Below, piece after piece: positions 27,101 to 39,100 of a stretch of 64,000 nucleotides of DNA. Below the pieces are notes generated by a model, which searched no databases, was not told where the DNA came from, and saw only the letters and a program-made list of their open reading frames with translations. The translations under genes were made by a program, and so were the position numbers. This DNA is from Prostheceraeus crozeri (lineage: Eukaryota; Platyhelminthes; Polycladida; Euryleptidae). Numbering within the stretch: position 1 is the first letter of the stretch; the number at the start of each line of letters is the position of its first letter. The stretch lies in the NCBI GenBank assembly GCA_907163375.1, contig CAJQUW010011596.1, positions 62,001 to 126,000 on the forward strand. Reading direction: 5' to 3'.

Positions 27101-30100
27101 ATATATACTCTAATATTCGATCTTCTATCTCTCTCGATACTCGAATAAATTATCTCCCAGCCCGCAACTCGTCTGACCAGGATTCGATAAACAAGTGCTC
27201 TATGCGCGAAGCCGGACAAGCCAGATGAGTTTTGGTCAAGCAGATAGGTCGGATTTATCTGCATTTGAGCTACGTATTTCGTAGCTATGTTAAGATTTTT
27301 GTCAACTTATTACTAGGAGCTCTAATAGTCCGGGAGCCAGCGTGAAGTTGTGCAGGGAACGAGGTAGTACGCAAAACTTTCACATAGCATAGTACACCTC
27401 TAACCTACTGCAAAACTTCGCGTCTGCCGGATCAGATCATTTGCTCTTAAGAAATAGAGAGGATAACAAAATCCTATGTATTTCCAATGGTAAAATTGTG
27501 ACATTTAAGGTGTTGACTCCATTTTTCGAGTTTTTGCTCATAAAAGTTACACAAATTGGTATTTTGTTGAACTGGTTATTATAGAAATCATCTACAGATC
27601 ATGATCTTTCAAATGAGTTATCATTCAGTGACAGAGGATGAAGTAAAGTGTACAAACAGACACTTTTCGTTGGTGTAACTGTAAATTTTAACATCGAAAT
27701 TTCAGGAAAATTGTTGATATACTTTAACGAAAAGTGTCTGTTTGTGCACTTTACTTCATCCTCTGTCACTGAATGATAACTCATTTGAAAGATCATGATC
27801 TGTAGATGATTTCTATAATAACCAGTTCAACAAAATACCAATTTGTGTAACTTTTATGAGCAAAAATTCGAAAAAATGGAGTCAACACCTTAAATGTCAC
27901 AATTTTACCATTGGAAATACATAGGATTTTGTTATCCTCTCTATTTCTTAAGAGCAAATGGTCTGATCCGGCAGACGCGAAGTTTTGCAGTAGGTTAGAG
28001 GTGTACTATGCTATGTGAAAGTTTCATGTACTACCTCGTTCCCTGCACAACTTCACGCTGGCTCCCGGACTATAAGTTCAATTAATGAGTTGTTAAGGTG
28101 AGAAGTAAAAGCAAATAGCCTCTGCCAAATTTTCTATGAAATATTCTCGTGGCTGTTGAAGACATATCGCATGTTTGACGATATAATTAGATCAATGGAA
28201 TCAGCTCAAGGAAATGCAGTTTTGAATTTTAGTTCACAAATTTTAAAGGTAACTACTTTTTAATCTGCATCTCCAAACGTGCTAACTTTGCTTGTGAACT
28301 TTTGTCAATATTGTAGTTTCAGGTTTATTTGGGTTATTTAAGCACAACGCACGTTTCGTTTCATAACTTGTATCTCGCGATATAGCTTGTTTACATTTGT
28401 AGTCGTGACAACAACTCTTAAATTCCATTAATTCTATCCAATAAATGACACGAATAGTAAATAACTTGCTGGAATTCAGAGCAACGAGCAAAGCATCTGC
28501 TGGCTGACAGTCTTAGGCTTTTAGAAAGGAGAATCAGATAAAGGATATTAAACTGCTCAATGTTATAGCAAGTATTGCGGCTAAATGCAATGCAATGAAA
28601 TTGTAAAGGAATTTCGGGTTGACACATGGCTATTTCTGCCTGCATTTCAGATGTTTATATATCTAGGCCTACAATTTATTCATCGAATAAACTGAAGGGC
28701 TCGAAATCCAGGGGGCGTCTAGCCTCCCTCACATGAAATTCTGTAAGGTGTTGCTCCAAATCACATGAAATTCACGATATGTGAGTGAGCATTCTAACGG
28801 TGGTATTCATCTGCTCTGTCTCATCTACGTGCTGCAAATAGCAATTCAAAATTTAAAATCACTAGCTTTGAGGGATTTTTGAAATTTTACCAAAATTGTT
28901 GCTATAAATCGCCTTAAAGATAGCTATTTATGATGCCTAAGTGGTTGAATGTAATAGGAAGTTACTTATGAGTGCAAAAAGAGATTGAAGAGAGTAGTTT
29001 GTGGATGGAGTGCAACTAAAACATGCCTATGAAATGTGGAAGATTTTCTTTCAATAGTAACCATCCCAATGTATCTGTGAAACAGCGTTCTTCATTTGAT
29101 TACAAAATAGAAGAATATCTTGCAGATGCCAAAAGATCTCAAATGATTGGGAAACGACAAAGATGACTCAATGTTGCCATAACTACTGCATTTTTAATAC
29201 GAGTCACCTTATCAAATCTCAACAGAAGCAACCACCACGTGACATACTTTGGCCTGTTGAGCCTCATCAGTCGTGAAGTAGGTTTTAACCAGTGAATTTG
29301 GAGCTAGAGGACGTGCAAGTACCCTACAACCACAAGGCCACCGGACCATCCTCTAGCTCCAACGTCGCCGGTTCGAACCTACCCCCGACTGATGAGGCCC
29401 AACAAGCCGAAACATGTCGCGTGGTGGTTATATCTGTTGAGATTTGATATTGATTGCAAGGTTACTCGTGAATAGTGTTCATCTAATATTTTGGTTTTCG
29501 ATGCTATGTTCGATGTCTATGGCATGATGCTCGTAAATGAACATGATATCATTCATAGACTCTTTTATCATTCATATAATCTGCTGCCCTCGTTGAAAGT
29601 TATCATGCAAATAATAAAAAAAGTGGCTCAAAGTCACAAAAGCTTGAGTCAGGTGATAAAACAGTGAGAAAAGGCACAAGGGGGACCGAATCACCCCTGC
29701 CTTGTGTGTCTAGGGAACAGCTAACTCGCATACTAAAATACGTACGTTCACACAATCAGAAGCCCGGTTATAATTATAAAGAATAGTTCTATCAACACAT
29801 TCCAGGGACAAGCGTAGCTTTACCTTGAAATTATTTTCAATGCTCGCAGGTTCGATGGTAAAAATTTGACTGACCATATCATCAACAGAACTCATGGGTG
29901 GAACTCCACTCAGAGGATTCTTAAACTGGATCAATAAATCTTCTTTTGACAAATTATCTGATTCAAGTGCACGGATCACACAAGAAGGACCCTCTTCAAA
30001 TTCACTGCCTGGAAGCTCGTATCTAAAACGGAATTGAGGACAAATTCAGAATATTATTTAATATGAAATTAAGTCATTACACGTGGACCACAACACGATA

Positions 30101-33100
30101 TCCGTACGATGACAAAAAACCAAATATTCACAGAAAAGACAGTCGAAAACAACTTAAAAGTCAAATTTAGAGTTATTCATGGAATAAAAGTCGATGAGAG
30201 TAGTGAAAACTGTGCCCTACTTGCCAGGGATAGGTACATGGATAGGTACATATAAAGTTTAGTGTTATCAATAGGTACATGGATAGGTACATGTAAAGTT
30301 TAGTGTTATCAATAGGAACATGGATAGGTACATGGATAGGTACATGTATACTTTAGTTATCGATAGGCACATGGATAGGTACATGTATAATTCAGTGTTA
30401 TCAATAGGAACTTGTATGAGATCTGTTTTACTGGATAGGTACATGTGTTTGGTACACTGTGTTTCGGAACGTCTATGATCGAACTTGTGTGGTTTGGTTC
30501 TGAGCACTTGGGTACGTACCGATAGACGTCCGTTGTTTGATTTTGAATGGGTTTGCTCAATTGCGACTATTGTGACAATTATTTTTAATGTAGCACTATT
30601 TAGATGTGAAACTTTACTGTGCAGTTATGATTTAGTTGCTCCCCAATAAGAAAACCAATTCCAGAACTATGTTTAAAATGAAAAGACAAGAGATTTACAA
30701 TGTAAGTTTAATTTAAGCGTGAAAAATAAATGAGGGGTGCAAATCACGTCCCTCAGGCGACTCCATGATCTTCAAGAAGTCATCACACCACTCATGGAAT
30801 GTCGGATTTTTACTAAAGTCATGGTCACATTCGTGTACCGGACACTTCACCGGTAGTCCATTCCGCCTTTGAAGTGCAGAGACAGTCAAGGTCTTCCATA
30901 GGGCCACTTTGCAGCCGCAAGACAGATGCATGGTCATGTCCAACTGACCTCCCATAATGACTTGGCTGTCATTTTGAAAATAAAATAGTGGTTTTGAGGA
31001 CATGCTTCTTGTTATGGAACGTTGAGGATAAGTACTTAACAGTTTGGAACAATGTCATCCTTTATATAGTTATATATATTCTTTAGGGAAGTTCGGTACC
31101 TCTCTGATTGGCTGTTAGGATTTCCTTTGTTTAAAAAGTATATAAGTCCGAGGTTTGTACCAATTCTTATCAAAGGTTCTAATCCTCACGTTTACAAGTT
31201 ACAATTATTTTAAATCTACAAGTCATAATGGATCGCAAACAGAAAGCCGCAGTTGAGAACGGTACTGCTGATCGTACCACTTCGCCAGTGGAACGTACCA
31301 GTACACCTCCCCAATCTCCGATGGAGCGATCGACAACACCAAACGAGGAGCCGGTGGTGTTCACCCAAGCCCCTGCATCGCCCGACTACTCGAGTGATGA
31401 GGATAGTGACGTATCAATTGAGACGATGCGTCACATGAATAAGAAGTCCATGCGAACGCCACTTTATGGACGGGTCACGGTCAAAGTCAAGAACGCCCCG
31501 AAAAAGTATCACACCAAACGGGTGTTCATGAGGATGGAGCCGAACGAGCGGAACCTCACAACCGCTCTCGAATTTTCGGTCATCGACCTTGACACACCAC
31601 GTCGCTGTCCCTGTGCGCCCAAGAAGACCAGGATCCATGTGCAAGTGGACTTGAAAAAACTTGTACCCTTTCCTTACCTTGATGACATTTAGTGTGTTTT
31701 TTCTTAATCTCTTTATTTAATATTTATTTGTATATATGAACAGACTTGTTTTATCATTTCACAAATCGGTCTTCAATTAAGGTCTGAATGGGAAAGGGGA
31801 ATAACTATCTACAATTAATGATGTTCAATAACTGAATTGAAACAAAAAATCAAGTATGAAGACTTCAACTTGAAATAAATAGGAACATATAACTTTTAAA
31901 GAAACAGTTATGTTGTTAATTTTAAAATGCTTGTAGCAGTCCAGGATGATATCATACATGTGTCATACACGACATCATAAGAATGAGAATGAAAAGACCT
32001 TTAGAATGATATAAGGTATGTACCTATTCGATGGGAAAATCCTAGTTGTATGCAACTGTATGCAAGCAGACAAATGTTAGATTTTTAAATTCACTAAGTT
32101 TTTAGCCCATTCTTTAAAGACATGTAGCTCTCTAGTTATATGTCATACATGTGTCATACAATACACCATTAGAATCAGCATGAAAAGAGCATTCGAATGA
32201 TATATTGTATGTACCCATTTGATGAAAAAATCCTAGTTGTATGCATCTGTATGCAACTTGAAAAATTCCAAGTTTTTTTACAAAAATGACTAAGTTTACA
32301 AATTTTCAAAGTTAAAGTTTTACAACCAAAAATGACCATAATATACAAACCTCTACACTTGACCTTGACCTTAGACCTGACCTTGACCTTTGACCTTCAT
32401 ACACTTCATACACGGCGGGGGGGGGCCCTCAAAATTTCTCGGGCGCTTCGCGCCCTCGAAATTTTTCGGATTATAGGGTAAATAAATTTTCGAGTGCGCT
32501 TCGCGCACTCGAAAATTTATTTACCCATGGGTTCCGGGTGCCATAGATACTCTTCTTGCTTCCCTAACCCTAACCTTAACCCTAACCCTAACCCTAACCC
32601 TAACCCTAACCCTAACCTTAACCCTAACCCTAACCTTAACCCTAACCCTAACCCTAACCCTAACCTTAACCCTAACCCTAACCCTTAACCCTAACCCTAA
32701 CCCTTAACCCTAGTATTTTAATTTTGCGCGAAATTCAAATTTTCGAAAAAAAAGTCTTTAAATTTGATTATTCACATTTTGGCGCGAAATTTGAATTTTC
32801 GAAATTTAGCACTTAATTCAAATTTAATGTTCTATTCAAATCACACGTTTATATCTTCAATTCAAATATGAATCATTATATGACTATTAATAATAACATG
32901 TATATCAAATAATACATCAGTCCATCAGTTCATATTACTTTGAATTCACTCTACTGTTTACATGTAGAAATCTTTCAACACATATGATGGCACTTCCATT
33001 TCTAAGGTTAAAAATAAACCAGCTGTTCCAATTCTTGTTTGAGTTATCAATTTTGTTTAACCGTACCAATTCCAGGATGTGATGTCATAAGGTCTTTGTT

Positions 33101-36100
33101 CATAGTTGCTTTGTCAATTTCATATATAAAGAAGTTGCACACAACGAATTTTCACTCATTTTCAAATTATTTAGTGTCCATAACAGACGTCGTTCTTCGT
33201 TCCTCCGTTCTCCGGTTCTTATTACAATTCTGAAGTGAGTTTCATTGTCATGTTGTGCTACTTTATAGGATATTCGGGAGTAGGAACATTATTAAGTTTT
33301 TATAACCAAATAGCTTTAAATATAGAAGCTTGGGTTTTTAGGATAGGAACACTTTATGTTATATTATTAACCATGTTTTTTTTTAATTTTTCATCCTATA
33401 TTAAGTCACTGAGCGAGAGACATGAATATATCAGTTTAAATGTAAGTGTATTTGAATCAACAAGATTTTCACAGTTTGTAAATAAATAAAAGATACCTAA
33501 ATAAAGCCTTCATCCATTTTAAATATTCAGTCTGTCATCTGCTAACAGATGTATAAAATTCAAGCTTGTTTAATTAAACAAATTGAGGATTGGTTGAAAT
33601 TTTCGAAATTTCAGTTTCATTTCATTAAATTAATTTCGAAATTAAATAATAGTAAATCAGCTGTTTCCAAATTTCAACTCTTCTTATGAGCTAACCCTTT
33701 TCGAATAAATATCTAATTTTCGACTTTCGGTTTCAATTTCAACTTCAAATTTTATTTCTTTCTCAGATTTCTCCAATATGAAAGTAGCACTTAATAGACC
33801 TTTGATGATGGTATATAAATGCGTTCTCGTTTAACAAGAGATTAAATTATAATCAATTTTTCCTATATAGAAATGGTCCGACAAGAAAGTATTGCGCGAC
33901 AACGGCTGATCTTTCACTACTGTGAAACATGCCGACTGCCTGTTCGTCATGCCAACAAGAGTGGCCACAAAGACTGCATATTCAAAGAGGATTTCACATA
34001 CCTCTATTGCTTAACCTGCAAAACATATGAGAGGAGCAACGACAAGGTCAACAGCGACTCAGCAAAAGCCTTCATTGTCAAACACACGCCCTGTGCCCAA
34101 CAGAATGGCCGGAAAGGCATCAACCTTACCTCCAAGTCAGAGAAAAGGAAATTGGAGAGGCTTTTTAATAAGGAAAGGCCGACTGAAGGCGTGCTCTCAC
34201 AGGTGGACGAGCCTGAGACAAAGAAAGCCCCCAAGTCCCGAGCACCTAAGAAGGTCCCCAAGTCTCGAGAATTTATTGATGAGACTTTGAGTGATTTTGA
34301 GGTAAGTGTAGTCAATTCTAAATGCTAACTTGAACGGACAACTGACTCACAGTTGACAAAAAGTACTGCTTCCTTTAGATTAAAATAAATTTGTTGTTAA
34401 CACATTTCAGGACATGGTGATGCCCCCACCGAAGAAAGCCAAGGTGTTGGTGCAGAAGAAACTGGTCGTTCAAGATGTGAGATTCTATTTACTCAGGTTA
34501 GTAATCGTGTGCATAAACTAAATCAATATTTCATAAATATTTCAGTGTGAGGTGCCTCGACCGCTGAAAGTCAGTTTCGAAGACAATAATGCGGTGGAAA
34601 ACTTGCGAAAGGTAAGAAATTAATTTGCTTGTTACTTCTTAATGTGAAATTGAACATGAATTTTTATTTTCAGCTGTTTCCAAGTGTCCAAAGGTATCCT
34701 GCAATACCTCGGTTGAATTCGCCGGAAAAGGAAACCATTTCAAGTCCCGTAAGTGTGATTTTCATGGTCTACGATTCGATATCAGACAACAATACCTGGA
34801 AAAAACTTTACATGTATATAGTCTATGTCTATATTAATTCTCATTAATATCTATTTAGTTATAAAAACATTATCAAATTTTCGCTGCAGGCTGTACGATC
34901 TTTGTCCCTTAAAAGACATCAGCGGAGCTTTCTGTCTACGCCGGCGACCACCACATCTATGGAGGATAACGAGGAGAGGCCCTACTCCATCCGTGAATCA
35001 TCGGGCGATTCCTCGTCATCTGATGACGACGTCTCCACCACGTCGTCTCCAACATCCTCATCCGATGACGATAATTCGGTTGCAAATGTAAGTTTAATGC
35101 TTAGATGACTGCATCAGCAGAGAACTTTTCCATTGTAATTTAGAAACCCACTTGAGTAAAAATTTATTAATCTGTAATAGATCAATTTATCTTCTAGAAT
35201 GATTCGATGGTTCTTTCGGAGGACGAAGGTGGATCAAATCGAGGGACAATCGAGCTGAAGGTATGTGAAATTCACATTTGGAGTTAATAAATGTCAACAA
35301 GTTAATTTTCATTTATGTAATTGAATTTACATAGTGTTAATTTTAATTTTGATAAATGTTAACAATTGCAAATAGTTCATAAACAATTGTTTCTTTTCGT
35401 TTGCAGGACTCCGTGATGCATGCATCACAGGAGGTCTCCTTCAGCAACATCCGGGCATCCCCGAGCTGGAGTGTCCGCCTGCCGCCGTCCCCAATGATCT
35501 GCTTGGCTCCATCATCCCCTGCACGTCTTCCCTTGCCGCTATCTCCTCCGAACCCATTACCGACGCCAAGTGCAGCTCCTTCCTCCCCGGTAGTACTTCC
35601 CACAACACCTCCCCCAGTTGCAGCTCTACCAACGTCGGATGTGACGGCTCCTCTCCCAGTGCGGGATTATAACGTCGACTTGGACGCAACCTCGACAGAA
35701 GAGGATGTACATAACAAGTTACGTCTCTGCCAGGAGCGCCTACAGCAGGCAGAGGAGCGGGAGAAGAAAATGAAGGAGGAGAACAGAGGCTTGATTGAAT
35801 CTGTGAGGAACCTAACACAATCAAATCTCCTGTTGGCCTCCCAGGTTTCGAACAGTCGCATTAATGAAAAGGAAACTTTAATGCACATTGACTGCATGAA
35901 CAATGTAATTAGAAAAGTGAGACTGACTCACATGAACGATTTCAGCGTCTGCACCAAAGGATGCAGTCATTTGAAGCTGAATCACAGCGGTATTGTAAAG
36001 TGTATCAAACTTTAACTTTTAACTTTCTTCATTTAAGAAAAAGAAATTATCTAGCATTTTATGTTTTCTCTTTACAACAGATCGGAACATACGGTATTGG

Positions 36101-39100
36101 CTGGTGATGACGCTGACGTCATTAGATGGTAGATGTATATAAGGGCTTGCTAATTTCAATCCTCATCAATAATCATGGTTGTCTGTACCAAGTGTGGAAA
36201 AGTGTTCACTCTCATAGGCAATTTGCAACGACATGAAAAATTTTGTAAGTTAGGAAAAACGTATCAATGTAGCAAGTGTCCATATAAGACGAATAGGATG
36301 GATAATCTTAAGAGACATAAACTTGTATGCAATAATAAACCGAATGATAGCATAACAGAGTCAAATTCAAATAATCAAAATAGATCTACTTCTAAGCCAA
36401 CAACCAGCGCTTCAACTAACATACAAAACTTTATGCAATACTGCTCTCGGTGTGGCAAAACGTATAACTCTATAAGTAGATTTCGACAGCATATGAATGT
36501 ACATAACACAAATAGTGAGATGAATATGCATAATAACTATGGAACTGTTAGTCTCAGTGAAAGCGCACTCAATGGTCATGCACGTGTGTATGATATCACG
36601 CCAACAACACCTACTGTGGACATAACATCATTCTTAGAAAGCATGCGTTCCATGTTAGGGAATTTAGTGTCTGACTTACTAAGGAGCTATCAATTGCGCG
36701 GTCGTCTGATTGCACAAATTCGTTATGTCCGTTCTAATCCTCAAGAAGAAGAAACTTTTCTCGCACACTTTACCTCATCATCCTCAAACTATATTTATGA
36801 CTATGATGCTTGGTTTCAGGATCATCTAAATAGTCTAATAAATCATATTGAAGCCTTCACAAAAAAGGGTAGCAATTGGATTATAGATGATGTACAAAAT
36901 ATAGAGTTCAATGTAATAACAAGTCCAATACTGTCAGGTGGACAATCATTTCCTCTACCAAAGAAGTTAAAAAACTCTAAAGCTGTCATTAATGTTAATT
37001 CAAATGCAAATGATTGCTTCCTATATGCAGTTTTATCAATATTGCATTATAATGAAGTACCTTATTCAAGGAATGAAGTAAAATCATATAGTGAGTGGAC
37101 ATCTGAGCTAAATATGGAAGGCATTTCCACACCAGTATCAATCAAAGATATTCCAAAATTTGAGAAAAATAATGATATTAAAATTAACATTCACTTTTAT
37201 GAAAATGGACTCAAAGGTGTTCGTTACAATAGTAACTTTACTGGTAGGCAAACGGTTAATATTTTGCTAATTCTAAACAATGGAGCAGCACACTATTGTG
37301 GAATTCCAAAGCTGTCAAGATTGTATAGGAGAACTTTAAAAAGACATAAATACTTCTGCGAAAGATGCACTCAGTCATTCACATATAAGACAACACTAGA
37401 ACGACATTTCCAGTTTTGCATTCGAGGAAAAGCACAAATAGAAAAAATGCCGACAGATCTAAAAGTACTAACAAGTAGCATGGAATATCAACTAAGTCCT
37501 CCTTTAGTAATTTATGCAGATATAGAGTGCTACATTGATAATAAAATACATAAACCTGCGGCCATTGGAGCTTATCATGTCTGGCATAATGCCCTTCAAT
37601 CAAAATTTGAAAACAAGTATTACCTCTTTGAAGGTGAAAATTGCATTATTGGTTTCTTGCACCACTTAGAAACTGTAGCCCAAGACTTATATGACAACCA
37701 ATGTGCAACAACTAGGCAGCCAATGACACTGTCAGCGGATGAAAAAGCACGCCATGAGAATGCAGAATGTTGCAACAAATGTAAATCAAAATTCAGCGAT
37801 GAAGTCATAAAAGTTCGTGATCATGATCATATCACCGGACGATATAGGCAAACATTATGTAGGAAATGCAATCTCCGGTTAAGACTTAACAGACGGGAGC
37901 TCCCCATATTTTTCCACAATTTTAAAAATTATGATAGCCACATCGTTTGCTATAAAGCGATTGGAAGAATGAAGTCTTGGAAATTAGATGTTGTAGCAGC
38001 AACTGCTGAAAAATATATAACTTTATCCGCCAGTGTCCCTGTAAATGAATACAAAGGGAAGACAGTATACTTTAAACTAAAATTCTTAGACTCATATCAA
38101 TTTCTAAGTGCATCCTTGAGTGAATTAGCCAAGGGTTTGCAAACGTATGAGCATGTAGAGACATTAAGGGTAGAATTTCCACAATTAAGTGATAATGTTT
38201 TATATCAGAAGGGAGTGTTTCCATATTCATACTTCAAGAACTTAAACACGTTGACGGAAGACTGTCTACCACCACAATTTGAATTCTATAATGATCTTAC
38301 TCGTGAGCACTGTTCCGATAGTGAATATGAACACGCTAACAAGGCGTGGATTGAATTTAATTGTAGCACATTTGGTGATTACATGCTCGCATATCTGAAG
38401 TTAGATGTTTTATTGTTGGCAGACATATTTGAAGTGTTTAGAGCATTGAGTCAACGTGAGGATGAAGTCGACCCTGTACATTTTGTCAGTCTCCCACATC
38501 TTAGCTTTACCTCAGCACTAAATTTCTCTTCCAATGATCCCCCACACTACATACAAGATGAAAATATGTACAATCTATTTGAACGAGGAATTAGAGGGGG
38601 TATGACTTTCACCAACATTCACCGAGCGCGTGCACGCATTGAAGAATTAGGAAATAATACACATGAAAGTCGACATTTGACCTACTTAGATGTTAATAAC
38701 CTTTACGGTTCTTCACTCAGTAGGAATCTACCCCACTCAAATTTCAAATGGTTGAATGAAAGTGAATTAGATAATTTTTTAATTGAAGAAAATGTTCAAA
38801 ATATAGATGATGATGGTGAAATCGGCTACATTTTTGATTTAGATTTAGAGTATCCTGCAGCCATTCATGATGACACTGCCGATTTCCCATTAGCTCCAGA
38901 AATGCAGATGATTGAAAAGAGAATGTTTTCACACTATATGAAAAATCTATATGAAAAAGTAAGACCAAATACACATTTTTCTTCTATCAAGAAACTTCTG
39001 CTCCATCAATTTGATAGGGAAAATTATGTAGTCCACTACTCAATTTTAAAATTTTACTTGACCATGGGCATGAGAATCAAGAAGATTCATAGTGGCATAA

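Larger units (their letters stand above)
29199..29470. mobile_element. Foldback carrying two opposed hammerhead-like motifs
   Basis: ACGAGT..ACCTTATCAAATCTCAACA at the left is mirrored by TGTTGAGATTTGATA...GGTTACTCGT at the right. Within each arm lies a hammerhead-ribozyme-like core, pointing inward to outward on opposite strands. The right arm also contains GGTTCGAACCT, a perfect RNA polymerase III B-box word. It may be a retrozyme- or SINE-like retroposon present as two head-to-head copies. Confidence 0.6.

Noticed and set aside
30268-30560. Open frames inside the terminal repeats (also at 50728-51057)
   Set aside because: They are low-complexity translations of the GATAGGTACATG repeats and occur identically in both ends; not genes.
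32494-32688. 64-codon Asn-Pro repeat frame
   Set aside because: Translation of the CCCTAA tract.
35343-35824. Antisense frames over the accessory gene
   Set aside because: Shadows of the proline-rich plus-strand coding block.
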